Assembly: GCA_002319915.1 (NCBI GenBank)
Contig: DCFQ01000098.1
Location: 33,173-97,172 of the forward strand
Reading direction: 5' to 3'
Length of the DNA: 64,000 nucleotides
Source: Bacteroidales bacterium UBA1800
GTDB taxonomy: Bacteria > Bacteroidota > Bacteroidia > Bacteroidales > VadinHA17
Both the position numbers and the translations under genes were made by a program. Positions 8,780 to 17,639 of the stretch are shown here, one piece after another. Every line of letters starts with the position of its first letter. Within the stretch, counting starts at the first letter, position 1. The notes beneath the pieces are model-generated. The model saw only the letters and a program-made list of their open reading frames with translations, was not told where the DNA came from and did no database searches.

Positions 8780-10036
8780 TCATTCAGGTTTCCCCCTGGA
8801 TAGTGTAAAAAGCCTCTCCGGCAATTTCCTGATCCTGAGATGTTCCAGCTGAATCACGGTTTTGAGGACTACAAGGAACCCAGCCGCTGCCCAGATGAGC
8901 ATCTGCCATGTTACAAGGTTCCATCCCCCGTATTTCCAGCAGATGAGCCCTGCAAAAGTCCCAAGGGAACCACCGACAAAATATGTTGTCATGTAAATAG
9001 TATTTATCCTGCTGTTCGAAGCCTGGTCGAGGCTGTAGATGACCGAAAGATTGATGATCTGGTTCGCGGGCACCCCGGCATTAAGAAGCAGCACGGCGAC
9101 TGCTGCAATAACAACCGAGCCGGGAAAGAGCTTGAGAAGCAGGAGGCCTGAAATGACGATGAGAACCGAAGCTGCCAGGAGCCGGCTCTTAAAGCCTTTG
9201 TCGGCAAGCCTTCCAACGGCAGGCGTAAGCAACGGGCCGGCTATTGCCAGGAGTCCGAACAACCCGATTATATCGGAACGGAAATTAAATGGCGGCCCTC
9301 CAAGGTAAAATGTCAGGGTCGTCCAGAATGAGCAGAAAACCCCGAATAACAATCCGCCGGCTACAGCCGTCTGGCGCAGCAGAGGGAATCTTCTTACCTG
9401 GCTGATTGAAGACCTTAGAAGTTCGGCATAGCTGCCGCGGAATCCGCTCCTGCTGTCGGGCAGGCTGAAACGCACAAGCAATGAAATCATGACGATCGAG
9501 AGCGACGAAAGGGCATAAACATATCTCCATCCGAGCCATTCAGCCACAAACCCGCCGATTGCCCTCGCCGATAGTATCCCTGTCAGAATTCCCGAAAATA
9601 TGAAGCCCACCGTCTTTCCCCTGTTAACTGTGTCGAGGCTTGCAGCCATCGGGGTAATGACCTGTGTTGAAACGGAAAGCACTCCCAGCAGGAGGCTCAG
9701 TATCCAGACCTCAAAAACGTTGACTGCCAGGGCGATCAGAACAAGGATGACTACAGACAATGACTGCAGGGTAAGGATCAGCTGCTTCCTGCTGATCTTG
9801 TCTCCAAGCGGGGTGATAAAAAATAAGCCTGCACCAAATCCAGCCTGGGTAATAAGGGAAATAAACCCTGCCTGGCCTTCAGTGGCATTCAGGGAAGCTG
9901 CGACTTCCCTGAGTATGGGCTGATTGACATAAACATTTGCTGCTGCGAAACCGGCAGCAACAGCCATCAGTATTACCTGGAATTTTGTAAGGCTTTTTAC
10001 ATTTTCCATGTGGAGTATAGGATCATTTTGTTTCAT
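8780..10036 (-). CDS. MFS transporter (DHA1-like, 12 TM)
   Basis: 418 residues. Twelve hydrophobic helices; the loop 2-3 motif reads GDKISRKQLI (cf. GxxxDRxGRR) and a second copy GRLADKGFKSR follows in the second half. The hallmark start VYVNQPILREVA is shared with the YnfM/drug-efflux-like MFS group. Either ATG at 10036 or the internal Met10 (10009) could be the start; the first lies directly next to an imperfect palindrome (10040-10057), which makes Met10 slightly more attractive. Substrate unknown. Confidence 0.85.
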   Translation of the reverse strand: MKQNDPILHMENVKSLTKFQVILMAVAAGFAAANVYVNQPILREVAASLNATEGQAGFISLITQAGFGAGLFFITPLGDKISRKQLILTLQSLSVVILVLIALAVNVFEVWILSLLLGVLSVSTQVITPMAASLDTVNRGKTVGFIFSGILTGILSARAIGGFVAEWLGWRYVYALSSLSIVMISLLVRFSLPDSRSGFRGSYAELLRSSISQVRRFPLLRQTAVAGGLLFGVFCSFWTTLTFYLGGPPFNFRSDIIGLFGLLAIAGPLLTPAVGRLADKGFKSRLLAASVLIVISGLLLLKLFPGSVVIAAVAVLLLNAGVPANQIINLSVIYSLDQASNSRINTIYMTTYFVGGSLGTFAGLICWKYGGWNLVTWQMLIWAAAGFLVVLKTVIQLEHLRIRKLPERLFTLSRGKPE

Positions 10037-10039
10037 GGA

Positions 10040-10083
10040 TCCCGATAGTTATCGGGACACAGGCCTGCCTGCCGGTAGGCAGG
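10040..10083. repeat. Two adjacent palindromes upstream of the MFS gene
   Basis: Positions 10040-10057 are a one-base variant of the dispersed 18-bp palindrome (GTT instead of GCT in the centre). It is followed at 10064-10083 by a second, nearly perfect palindrome of the CCTGCC...GGCAGG type. Both can form hairpins in the gap between the cupredoxin gene and the MFS gene (same strand). Confidence 0.65.
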
Positions 10084-10185
10084 GCAGACATAGAGAGCAC
10101 AGAGAGAATGGAGATTCTGTCATTCATCTTCGTCACACTGCAACTTGCATGTCTGCAGAAGTCAAACTTATACAAGCACTTACAA

Positions 10186-10572
10186 TTAAGCCCCGCCGGC
10201 CGGATTCACTTTGACCACTGCGGTCATGTTAGGATGAATTGTACAGTGGTAAGAAAATGTCCCTGCCTGTGTAAATGTATGACTGTAGGTACCATTCGAA
10301 GGGATATTCCCGCTGTCGAAAAGACCGTCGTCACTTGTCACTGTATGCGCAATGGGATCTTGGTTGGTCCATATAATTGTAGTGTTGACAGTGACCGTAA
10401 TCGAGTTCGGATTAAAGGCCATGTTCTGAATAAAGACCTCATCGCTTCCCGGGCCCTTAGATCCGGAACCGGTGCCGGATGATTTGCTGCAGCTCACTGC
10501 AAAAGCTGCTAGTATGACTAAAACGGCGAAATGTGCCGTACCATTCCTGCGGATTCCATTTGAATTGTTCAT
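10186..10572 (-). CDS. Cupredoxin (plastocyanin-like) copper lipoprotein
   Basis: 128 residues from the ATG at 10572; a longer open frame begins 17 codons upstream but this start places the signal peptide properly. Lipobox FAVSC (Cys28), a Gly/Ser linker, then one cupredoxin domain with all type-1 copper ligands: His76 (AHTV), and Cys110-His113-Met116 in CTIHPNM. It probably carries electrons on the periplasmic face or at the outer membrane. No obvious partner enzyme lies beside it. Confidence 0.88.
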   Translation of the reverse strand: MNNSNGIRRNGTAHFAVLVILAAFAVSCSKSSGTGSGSKGPGSDEVFIQNMAFNPNSITVTVNTTIIWTNQDPIAHTVTSDDGLFDSGNIPSNGTYSHTFTQAGTFSYHCTIHPNMTAVVKVNPAGGA

Positions 10573-10754
10573 TGCAAAATATTTTAGAATCGTTAAACAA
10601 TTCCTGCCGCTTTTGGTTCGCACAGGTGTTAATGCTCAAGTCTGTAGAAACTTATGATTGATCTGATCCCTGGATGGGGTTTGCCCGATGGGGAACCGGT
10701 TGTGAACAAATTAATTGCTGCGAGGTTATAAAAAAGTGAAAATGGTTGTAAACA

Positions 10755-11774
10755 ATGGATTCTAAAAGTAAAAATATTGCCATGGTCAAATTCGATAAAA
10801 TATCCGGTAAGATCAGGTTATTAATATGGATTGCCCTGGTTTCGGCGTTTACGCCCGCACTTGTTTCGTGCACCGCCGTTTATTACGGGGATGCAGCACC
10901 ACAGACCGGGCAGGCAACATTCCAGGTCTTCTATGATGATCTCAGTCCATACGGCAGTTGGGTCGATTATCAGCCTTACGGGTATGTGTGGATACCGGAC
11001 GCCGGTCCGGATTTTTCTCCATATCTCACGAACGGGTACTGGGTTTGGTCTGATTTCGGCTGGACATGGAGATCGGGATACCCCTGGGGATGGGCGGCGT
11101 TCCATTACGGAAGGTGGGATTTTAATGATGACTACGGCTGGTTCTGGGTCCCGGACAATGTGTGGGGCCCCTGCTGGGTAACCTGGAGAAGGAGTGAGGG
11201 GTATTACGGGTGGGCACCCATGAGGCCGGGGATTAGCGTTGATGCAAGCTTCAGGGGTGAACACCGCGATGCCCGGAGATGGTGCTTTGTCCGGGATCAG
11301 GATTTTGGAAACCACAACATTGCCCGTTATTCTGTCACCAGAAGTGATAATGGCAGGCTGATACAATCATCGACAGTGATTACAAACACCTATAACGACC
11401 CAAGGAGGAATGTCACCTATATATCCGGACCACGAAGGGATGAAGTCCAAAAGTTCACAGGCCGCAGGATATCCCCGGTCAATATCCAGGATAACGAAAA
11501 GCAAGGGGAAAGGGTTTCCGGGAAAGATTTCCATATTTACAGGCCTGAGATAGAGAACAGGGCAGGCAGAGGGCAGGCCCCGGCCCCTCGGACGATCACC
11601 GATATAAAGAGTGTAAAGCCGGCCGGGCAAAACAATCCTGAGTCCCGGGGAGGAAACAGCTACCGGGTAAGAGGCGCCCAGAACCGCAGGGAACAATCCG
11701 TGAGCAACTCCAATCCCCGTTCCAGGGGCGAAGGAAACAGGCGGGACAACAGGAAAGAACCAAAGGACAAATGA
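10755..11774 (+). CDS. DUF6600-type W/Y-rich lipoprotein
   Basis: 339 residues. A basic N-terminus, hydrophobic helix and lipobox LVSC (Cys about 39). Residues about 55-160 are very rich in Trp, Tyr and Gly in repeated units such as YGYVWIPD, NGYWVWSDFGW, YGWFWVPD and YYGWAPM, the signature of DUF6600/WXXGXW-like proteins. The C-terminal third is low in structure and rich in Arg, Asn and Gly (RGGNSYRVRG..., many RR/NR pairs). Function unknown; the family is usually exported. A short gap (17 bases) leads to the next gene, so they may be co-transcribed. Confidence 0.75.
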   Translation: MDSKSKNIAMVKFDKISGKIRLLIWIALVSAFTPALVSCTAVYYGDAAPQTGQATFQVFYDDLSPYGSWVDYQPYGYVWIPDAGPDFSPYLTNGYWVWSDFGWTWRSGYPWGWAAFHYGRWDFNDDYGWFWVPDNVWGPCWVTWRRSEGYYGWAPMRPGISVDASFRGEHRDARRWCFVRDQDFGNHNIARYSVTRSDNGRLIQSSTVITNTYNDPRRNVTYISGPRRDEVQKFTGRRISPVNIQDNEKQGERVSGKDFHIYRPEIENRAGRGQAPAPRTITDIKSVKPAGQNNPESRGGNSYRVRGAQNRREQSVSNSNPRSRGEGNRRDNRKEPKDK

Positions 11775-11791
11775 TCTGAATAAGTGATAAT

Positions 11792-12325
11792 ATGCCGCCA
11801 ATTCCAGATTTACGCAGGATCATGACATCGTCATTCCGGGACCGGAAGCTCCTTCTGGCGGGAATCATGATGTTCATCCTTCCGCTTTCCGTCAGCGGGC
11901 AGATCTCGATCACCGCCGATTCGGTGATAGTCGACAGATGGGACATCGGGAAGGAAGCAAATGTCACTGTCAGCAGGACAGCGGAAAAAATGCTTCTTGT
12001 GTTCGATAAGGATCTCATGACTCTCAGGGTTACAGGCGCGGCTGAAGAAAAATCCTACATTGAGAAGGGCTATGTCATCGATCTCCTGGAGGTCAATGAT
12101 AACATGGACAAATGGCTTTTCCAGGGAGTTGATATCCGGTGCACGCCCTATACCATAACCCTCGACCTGAACTCACATCTGCTCAGTCTTATAAATTACG
12201 GGAAATCAGACGGTTCAGAGAAACCGCTAATCACCATATATTACCCGGTCACAGGCATAACCATCAACAAGGAAGCAATAAAATTGCACCTGAAAGAAAA
12301 AGGCGGAAATAATTATAAATTTTAG
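11792..12325 (+). CDS. Hypothetical secreted protein
   Basis: 177 residues in the open frame; Met11 (11822) is the more natural start because it is followed by a basic stretch and the hydrophobic signal LLAGIMMFILPLSVSG. The mature part has repeated short beta-strand patterns (about 140 residues) and no recognised motif. It follows the DUF6600 gene closely. Confidence 0.65.
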   Translation: MPPIPDLRRIMTSSFRDRKLLLAGIMMFILPLSVSGQISITADSVIVDRWDIGKEANVTVSRTAEKMLLVFDKDLMTLRVTGAAEEKSYIEKGYVIDLLEVNDNMDKWLFQGVDIRCTPYTITLDLNSHLLSLINYGKSDGSEKPLITIYYPVTGITINKEAIKLHLKEKGGNNYKF

Positions 12326-12333
12326 TAAATTTG
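12326..12333 (+). promoter_or_regulatory. Candidate -7 box for the glycosyltransferase gene
   Basis: TAAATTTG matches TAnnTTTG and begins directly after the preceding stop codon, 50 bases upstream of the ATG at 12383. No convincing -33 element is seen. Confidence 0.4.
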
Positions 12334-12382
12334 ATTTGCGCTACTTGTTCTTTCTTAGATGATTGCGATAAACTCCTTGCAA

Positions 12383-13381
12383 ATGAAAGTTCATGTCATC
12401 TCCGAATCATTGTTTTTAGTCAAAGGTACAGGTATTCACACTGCCTTTCTGAATCATCTCGATCTTCTCAGGGAAAAGGATGATGTCGAAGTCGTTGTGA
12501 ACGGGGAAGGCACCGGGGATATATTTCACAGTCACACCTATTTCCTCTATTATTTCTGGAAGGGGAGGAACTATAAGGGAAGGAGGGTTTTTACCGTGCA
12601 TGTCATTCCCGAATCGCTTAAAGGCTCTTTTCCGGCCTGGTGGCTGCTGATGCCTTTCGTAAAATGGGGCCTGCGGAAAGTATACTCATATGCGGATGTT
12701 TGCATTGCGATCTCTCCTGCCGTTGAAAACGCAATCATCAGGTCGGGCGCCGAGACAAGGATCGTCAGGATCCCCAACCCGATCGATACTGAATTCTGGC
12801 AGAGGGATCCCGCGAAAAGAAGAAAAGGACGGGAATTGCTTGGGATTAATGAGAAAGATTTTGTCGTCATTGGGGTTGGGCAGATCCAGGGCAGGAAAGG
12901 TGTTGAAGATTTTCTCGAGATAGCCGAATCAATTGACGGGGCGAAATTTGTTTGGGCAGGCGGAAGGCCATTCAAGTTTTTTACTGAGGGAATTGTGAGG
13001 ATCAACAGGAAGTTCAGGGAAGCCGGCAACAGGGTCATATCTCCGGGCGAGATTGACATAAGCCAGATGCCTTTCATCTACGCGGCAGCTGACCTCATGT
13101 TATTCCCTTCATTGCAGGAGAACTGCCCACTTGCCCCGCTCGAGGCCGCTGCCAGCAGCATCCCGGTCATTTTCAGGGATCTCGAAGAGTACAGGCTGCT
13201 GTATGAAAACCCCTACCTGAAGGCAAAAAACAAGGATGAGTTCATCCAGCTCACCCGGAAGATGATGACCGACAGCGATTTTTATGATGAAGGAGTAAGG
13301 ATATCTGCCCGCCTGCTTAAACAATTCGATAAAGAGACGATCAGGGAGCAGCTGATATCGCTTTATAACAGCCTCCTTTGA
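12383..13381 (+). CDS. GT4-family glycosyltransferase
   Basis: 332 residues from Met at 12383 (MKVHVISES), preferred over an upstream Met because it starts directly at the first beta-strand. GT-B fold features are an N-terminal Gly-rich loop (VKGTGIHTAF), an early FHSH motif, IPNPIDTEFW before the second domain, GVGQIQGRKG, and the EX7E motif ENCPLAPLE at about residues 246-254. It transfers a sugar from a nucleotide donor to an unknown acceptor. No other envelope-sugar genes lie beside it, so a glycolipid role is only a guess. Confidence 0.88.
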   Translation: MKVHVISESLFLVKGTGIHTAFLNHLDLLREKDDVEVVVNGEGTGDIFHSHTYFLYYFWKGRNYKGRRVFTVHVIPESLKGSFPAWWLLMPFVKWGLRKVYSYADVCIAISPAVENAIIRSGAETRIVRIPNPIDTEFWQRDPAKRRKGRELLGINEKDFVVIGVGQIQGRKGVEDFLEIAESIDGAKFVWAGGRPFKFFTEGIVRINRKFREAGNRVISPGEIDISQMPFIYAAADLMLFPSLQENCPLAPLEAAASSIPVIFRDLEEYRLLYENPYLKAKNKDEFIQLTRKMMTDSDFYDEGVRISARLLKQFDKETIREQLISLYNSLL

Positions 13382-13393
13382 AAGACAATTTAG

Positions 13394-13506
13394 TTGCTGG
13401 TTGCTGGTTGCTGGTTGCTGGTTAACCAAAATTGTGTTTTAATTGATATTATCCCCGAAAATTTTGACTCTTAGACAACCAGCAACAGGCAACCAGCAAC
13501 AAGCAA
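13394..13506. repeat. Inverted arrays of a 7-bp repeat (TTGCTGG / CCAGCAA) between convergent genes
   Basis: Four perfect tandem TTGCTGG units (13394-13421) face four units of the complementary type, CCAGCAA with variants CAGGCAA and CAAGCAA (13479-13506), around a 57-base AT-rich centre. The arms can pair over almost 30 bases. The block fills the gap between the 3' ends of two convergent genes. The same heptamer arrays flank the four-helix-bundle gene at 29.3-29.9 kb. Confidence 0.85.
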
Positions 13507-13512
13507 CAAAAA

Positions 13513-14382
13513 TTATTTATTATACGGTGCGATGACCTTCCTCAGAAGCGCAATTGATGCCTTGATCCCCTCATCCTCACTAAGCTTCATCCCTTCATAC
13601 TCGGCATCGATGTACCCCTTATACTTTGAATCGGCGATGATCTTCATCATCTTCTCGTAGTCGATCTGGGTCTCATTGCCGTTCGTATCAAAATCGTGGG
13701 TTTTTCCGCTGACACCTTTTGCGAATGGCATCAGGTCGGCAACTCCCTGGTAGCGGTCATATTCATAGAAGTTCCCCAGGTCGGGAAGGGTTCCGCAGTT
13801 CTTCATGTTGACAGCTTTCATTATATCCGAGAGCCATTTGCCGTCGGACGACATACCACCGTGGTTTTCAACAATTACATTGATCTTGTAGGGGGCGGCA
13901 TATTTTGCGAGTCTTCCGAGCCCGTCGATTGCCGCTGCCTGGACCTGCTCCCTCGATCCCACGCCCCTGGCATTGACCCTGATTGAGTGGCAGCCGAGGA
14001 ATTTGGCAGCTTTTACCCACTTGTAATGATTTTCGATGGCTTTTGTCCTTACAGCATTTGAAGTGTCAGCGAGGTTCCCTTCACCATCAACCATGATAAT
14101 CAGGCTCTTTATGTTGTACTTCTTGCACGAATCTTTCAGCTGTGTAAGATAGCCTTCATCCTCACCCTTGCCCTTGAAAAAAGTAGAGACATACTCCACT
14201 CCATCAAGTCCGTATCCGCGCGTAACCCTAGGAAAGTCGAGATTTGTGATGGTCCCCTTGGTAAGGGCGCGGTGAAGCGACCACTCTGCAAGCGAGATTT
14301 TAAAATTCTCCTTCTGGGCGAAAACGCCCGTGCCCAAAAATCCCCCGAACAGTAAAACTGTCAATAACGCTTTGATTTTCAT
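13513..14382 (-). CDS. Secreted sugar phosphate isomerase/epimerase-like TIM barrel
   Basis: 289 residues from the ATG at 14382, which begins a clean signal peptide (KALLTVLLFGGFLGTGVFAQ). Xylose-isomerase-like (AP endonuclease 2) barrel: ISLAEWSLHRAL at strand 1, YGLDGVEYVS, HSIRVNARG, VIVENHGG with the metal-ligand Glu, GTLPDLGNFY with Asp, KTHDFDTNG with His and YIDAEYEG with the last Glu. Exported members are common in Bacteroidota; the reaction is unknown. It is the last gene of the minus-strand SusCD region and may act on released sugars. Confidence 0.8.
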   Translation of the reverse strand: MKIKALLTVLLFGGFLGTGVFAQKENFKISLAEWSLHRALTKGTITNLDFPRVTRGYGLDGVEYVSTFFKGKGEDEGYLTQLKDSCKKYNIKSLIIMVDGEGNLADTSNAVRTKAIENHYKWVKAAKFLGCHSIRVNARGVGSREQVQAAAIDGLGRLAKYAAPYKINVIVENHGGMSSDGKWLSDIMKAVNMKNCGTLPDLGNFYEYDRYQGVADLMPFAKGVSGKTHDFDTNGNETQIDYEKMMKIIADSKYKGYIDAEYEGMKLSEDEGIKASIALLRKVIAPYNK

Positions 14383-14510
14383 TATCTGTTTTTTTGAAGT
14401 GTTAGTGTGAAATTTGATTCCCATTCATTGTCCGAAATGTACAAAATATGAAAACAAGTTCATACTTACCTTCCGGTAAATTATTTACTTCATGGAATAG
14501 CAAAGGAAAG

Positions 14511-14540
14511 ACACTGAGTAATTGAATGTTAGCTCAGTGT
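14511..14540. repeat. Short inverted repeat of the CACTGAG family
   Basis: ACACTGAG (14511-14518) and CTCAGTGT (14533-14540) form an 8-bp stem with a 14-base loop, just past the 3' end of the CE1-like esterase, followed by CTCCGTG. The words are the same as in the arms at 1342-1399. Confidence 0.6.
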
Positions 14541-14562
14541 CCCTCCGTGAAATAAAATTCTC

Positions 14563-15804
14563 TTACCTGAACAACAACGGTGCAAATTCCGTAAGGTAGA
14601 TCCTCCAGTTTGCCCAGGTGTGTCCACCGGTACTTTCACGGTATGTATATTTGAAACCGTGCTTATCAAGAAAGTTGCGAAGATCGATCACACTCTGGTA
14701 AAGGAAATCATCCTTACCGCAACCTATCCAGTAGAGCTTATAGCCGCTTTTTTTAAGCGCTTCTATCCTGGTATCTCTTTCCTGTGCCAGCTTTGCCTGA
14801 TCCTGCTGCTGATTGCCAAAGTTCGCAAGACCCATGCTGAAAACCCCAATATAGCCAAACAGTCCCGGATTATTATTTGTAAGCGTAAGGGTTTGCATTC
14901 CTCCCATAGATAATCCTGCGATAGCTTTGTTCTCCATTCCGCTCATAGTACGGTAGTTTTTTTCTACAAATGGAATGACATCTTTTGTGAGGTGTTCTTC
15001 AAACTTGCCTGCAAGTCTCTGATAAGTGGTCATCATATCTTCCCCCTGCACTGCCGGAAAAGCTGGTACATCATTCTGGGCACCTGCCTGGTTGGCGTTT
15101 CCGTTGGTCATTACAACGATCATTGGTCTTGCCTTCCCCTGGGCAATCAGGTTATCCATTATCTGGGCAGCTCTCCCCATGTTTGTCCATGCATCCTCAT
15201 CTCCTCCTCCGCCATGAAGCAAATAAAATACCGGGTATTTCTGGCTTCCGCCCTCATAACCTGCTGGTGTATAAATGTAACAACGACGATCCATTCCCAG
15301 TACAGATGAATTATACCAGATCTTTGTGACAGTTCCATGAGGCACCCCATTCTTCTGAAAATAAAGGTCCGATTCAGGGCCGGGCACAATAAAGTAACTT
15401 TCGTACCTTGATCCATCCCTTCTTACCTGAACATTGTTAGGATCAATTGTCCTTACACCATCAACAGTAAATGAATATGCATAAAGCTCGGGCTTAAGAG
15501 GACCGACTGTGATAGAGAAAAGACCTGTATCATTTCGTGCAAGACTCTCGCTTGCACCAAAACCCTGCATCCATTCTCCTGAAATTGTCACTTTTTGGGC
15601 TTCTTTGGAATAAAGCCTAAAAATGACCTTGTTATCAGGAAGTATTTCAGCCGATTTGATCTGAACCGGCATTCTGAATGCCGGACGTGGAGGTGGCGGA
15701 GGCGGTGGAGCCGGCTGCTTTGCGGCTTCCTGACTCAATGCTGATACTGACAGCAATAAAATTGTAACACTTGTTACAAAAATAGATCTTAAATTGATTT
15801 TCAT
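14563..15804 (-). CDS. Secreted CE1-like esterase with N-terminal E-set domain
   Basis: 413 residues. Signal peptide (1-25), a Pro-rich linker (30-42), an Ig-like CBM48/E-set domain (about 48-140; VTISGEWMQGF), then an alpha/beta-hydrolase of the esterase D/feruloyl-esterase type. The nucleophile is in GLSMGG (Ser299), with an acidic pair in GKDDF (365-366) and the likely catalytic His395 in GGHTW. Proteins of this layout remove acetyl or feruloyl groups from plant polysaccharides. It is 30 bases from the type-B carboxylesterase on the same strand. Confidence 0.87.
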   Translation of the reverse strand: MKINLRSIFVTSVTILLLSVSALSQEAAKQPAPPPPPPPRPAFRMPVQIKSAEILPDNKVIFRLYSKEAQKVTISGEWMQGFGASESLARNDTGLFSITVGPLKPELYAYSFTVDGVRTIDPNNVQVRRDGSRYESYFIVPGPESDLYFQKNGVPHGTVTKIWYNSSVLGMDRRCYIYTPAGYEGGSQKYPVFYLLHGGGGDEDAWTNMGRAAQIMDNLIAQGKARPMIVVMTNGNANQAGAQNDVPAFPAVQGEDMMTTYQRLAGKFEEHLTKDVIPFVEKNYRTMSGMENKAIAGLSMGGMQTLTLTNNNPGLFGYIGVFSMGLANFGNQQQDQAKLAQERDTRIEALKKSGYKLYWIGCGKDDFLYQSVIDLRNFLDKHGFKYTYRESTGGHTWANWRIYLTEFAPLLFR

Positions 15805-15834
15805 TTTTATGGTTTTAAGAATTATTCTTCAGTT

Positions 15835-17526
15835 TTATGTCACGGGTAACGCTTTCCTTGCTTCTCTGTCAGGATCATTCCTGACTTCACTGTTATCATC
15901 AAGGACCATCACCTCTCCTTTTTCGCTTGTATATTTCGTCCATGACGGAAGAGTTCCTGCGTTCGGATCCCCGGTTTTCATGAACCCGATCAAAGAAGCG
16001 GACATTTTTTCAGAAACTTTTCTCGGACGGTCACCGCCACCTGTGTGTGTGATCATAAGGTCGGTATTGGCGAACCAGAAGCAGATATCCACACAATGGA
16101 ATGCGCGCATGCGATTATTGAATAGAGGCGGTTGCCAGCAGAACCATGCAACATATACCGGAGCCGGCTGCTTTGATTTTGCATCTGCAAGTGCAACGAC
16201 ACCCTGCCTGTTGCCCAGAACCATTGACCATATTTCGACAGGTTTCCTCTCCGGGAACGCTTTTGCGTATCCGTCAACAATCCCGTCTGCTTTGTCACCC
16301 AGGCCGGGTCCGAAAAATGTTCTTTCCTTCAATTTTGCCTTGACACCATCGAGGGTTATCTTTTCAAGCTCAGCATCAGTTCTGCTTGGCGCAAACTCAT
16401 TCATAGTGGAACAGATTAGCATCGGTACTTCGGCAGCAAAAGGATTTGCTTCAGGGAAGTAGGGATCGGCGGGTATCACCTTTCCATCAGCAACCGGATT
16501 GAAGCCCCTTCTCATAATACCTGTTGATGGTCCCGATTCCTCAGCAAGTTTTGATGCCGCACGGTTTGCCAGCAAGTAATAATCCATCCATGGCATTTCC
16601 TGAAGCTTACCCATATCCGCAGATTTAAGACCTGCCTCTTTCAGGATATATTCACCAAGCTTTTCAGAATAATCCTTCTCCCCGGTTTTCGTGGTTGCAC
16701 CACTTAGAACGACCGCTCTGTGGAACAATCCTTTTGCCGATGGCATTGCGCAAAGGGTTGTCACTTTGGCTCCTCCACCTGATTGACCCATGATTGTCAC
16801 AGTAGCAGGATCACCACCGAAAGCTGAAATATTATCGCGCACCCATTCCAGTGCAGCAACAAGGTCAAGCATACCTACATTACCTGATTCATCAAACTTA
16901 TCACCACCGGCTTTGGCAAAGTTTGAGAACCCCATTGGTCCAAGCCTGTGGTTTACAGATACAAACACGGCGTCATGTTTACGGCAGAAGTTCTCTCCGT
17001 TGTATCCATCCTGCTCAATTCCATTTCCGTTGGTAAATCCACCTCCATGCAGCCAGACCATTACAGGTCTTTTCTTTCCGTCATTTAATGCGGGAGTAAA
17101 TACATTAAGCCTCAGGCAATCCTCGCTCACATCATCGTAATTCCAATGATCTGCAAATGATCCGTAAGCATTTGCATATCTCTTTTCCATGATCTGTGGT
17201 GCAGAATTGCCCCACCAGACTGCAGGGAATATGTCGGTCCATGGTTTTGGTTTTTGTGGTGGCATGAACCTGTTCGGACCTGAAGTATCTGCTCCATAGG
17301 GAATTCCGAGAAAATAAAAGATCCCTCTCAATTGATAACCTTTCACTTTGCCGTAAATGGTATTGGCATTTGCTATATCATCACCTATGAACAGGATCTG
17401 CCCGTCCTCGGTTTCTTTTGCAGATGCGGTTGAGCAGCCTGTGGTGACAGAGGCTACCGAACCAAACGCGATCCCTGTCGCACCTGCACCAACAGTCTTA
17501 ATAAAATTTCTTCTGTTTGATTTCAT
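15835..17526 (-). CDS. Type-B carboxylesterase with twin-arginine signal
   Basis: 563 residues. The N-terminus NRRNFIKTVGAG is a Tat-type signal and a Cys follows at about 31 (TTGC), so it may be a Tat lipoprotein. Carboxylesterase/cholinesterase fold: WLHGGGF oxyanion loop (158-164), EDCLRLNV (135-142), and nucleophile motif GQSGGGA (Ser249). The typical second-half acid and His are placed less clearly (a His near HCVDICFWF could be the catalytic one). It sits in the esterase cluster behind susC/susD and probably cleaves an ester on the imported or surface-bound substrate. Confidence 0.87.
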   Translation of the reverse strand: MKSNRRNFIKTVGAGATGIAFGSVASVTTGCSTASAKETEDGQILFIGDDIANANTIYGKVKGYQLRGIFYFLGIPYGADTSGPNRFMPPQKPKPWTDIFPAVWWGNSAPQIMEKRYANAYGSFADHWNYDDVSEDCLRLNVFTPALNDGKKRPVMVWLHGGGFTNGNGIEQDGYNGENFCRKHDAVFVSVNHRLGPMGFSNFAKAGGDKFDESGNVGMLDLVAALEWVRDNISAFGGDPATVTIMGQSGGGAKVTTLCAMPSAKGLFHRAVVLSGATTKTGEKDYSEKLGEYILKEAGLKSADMGKLQEMPWMDYYLLANRAASKLAEESGPSTGIMRRGFNPVADGKVIPADPYFPEANPFAAEVPMLICSTMNEFAPSRTDAELEKITLDGVKAKLKERTFFGPGLGDKADGIVDGYAKAFPERKPVEIWSMVLGNRQGVVALADAKSKQPAPVYVAWFCWQPPLFNNRMRAFHCVDICFWFANTDLMITHTGGGDRPRKVSEKMSASLIGFMKTGDPNAGTLPSWTKYTSEKGEVMVLDDNSEVRNDPDREARKALPVT

Positions 17527-17639
17527 GATCGTTTATGAGTTAGTGTTAATTTGGTTTCTTTTTTGTTTACCCCGGATCTCTGCTTAATGAGCTTTTTGGG
17601 GTAAATCAAAGATCAATTCTTTAAAAAGTAAAGGTTAAT

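Noticed and set aside
10821..11801. Long minus-strand frames opposite the DUF6600 gene
   Set aside because: Pro/Ile-rich shadows of a Gly/Trp/Tyr-rich gene. The plus frame has a lipobox and repeated motifs.
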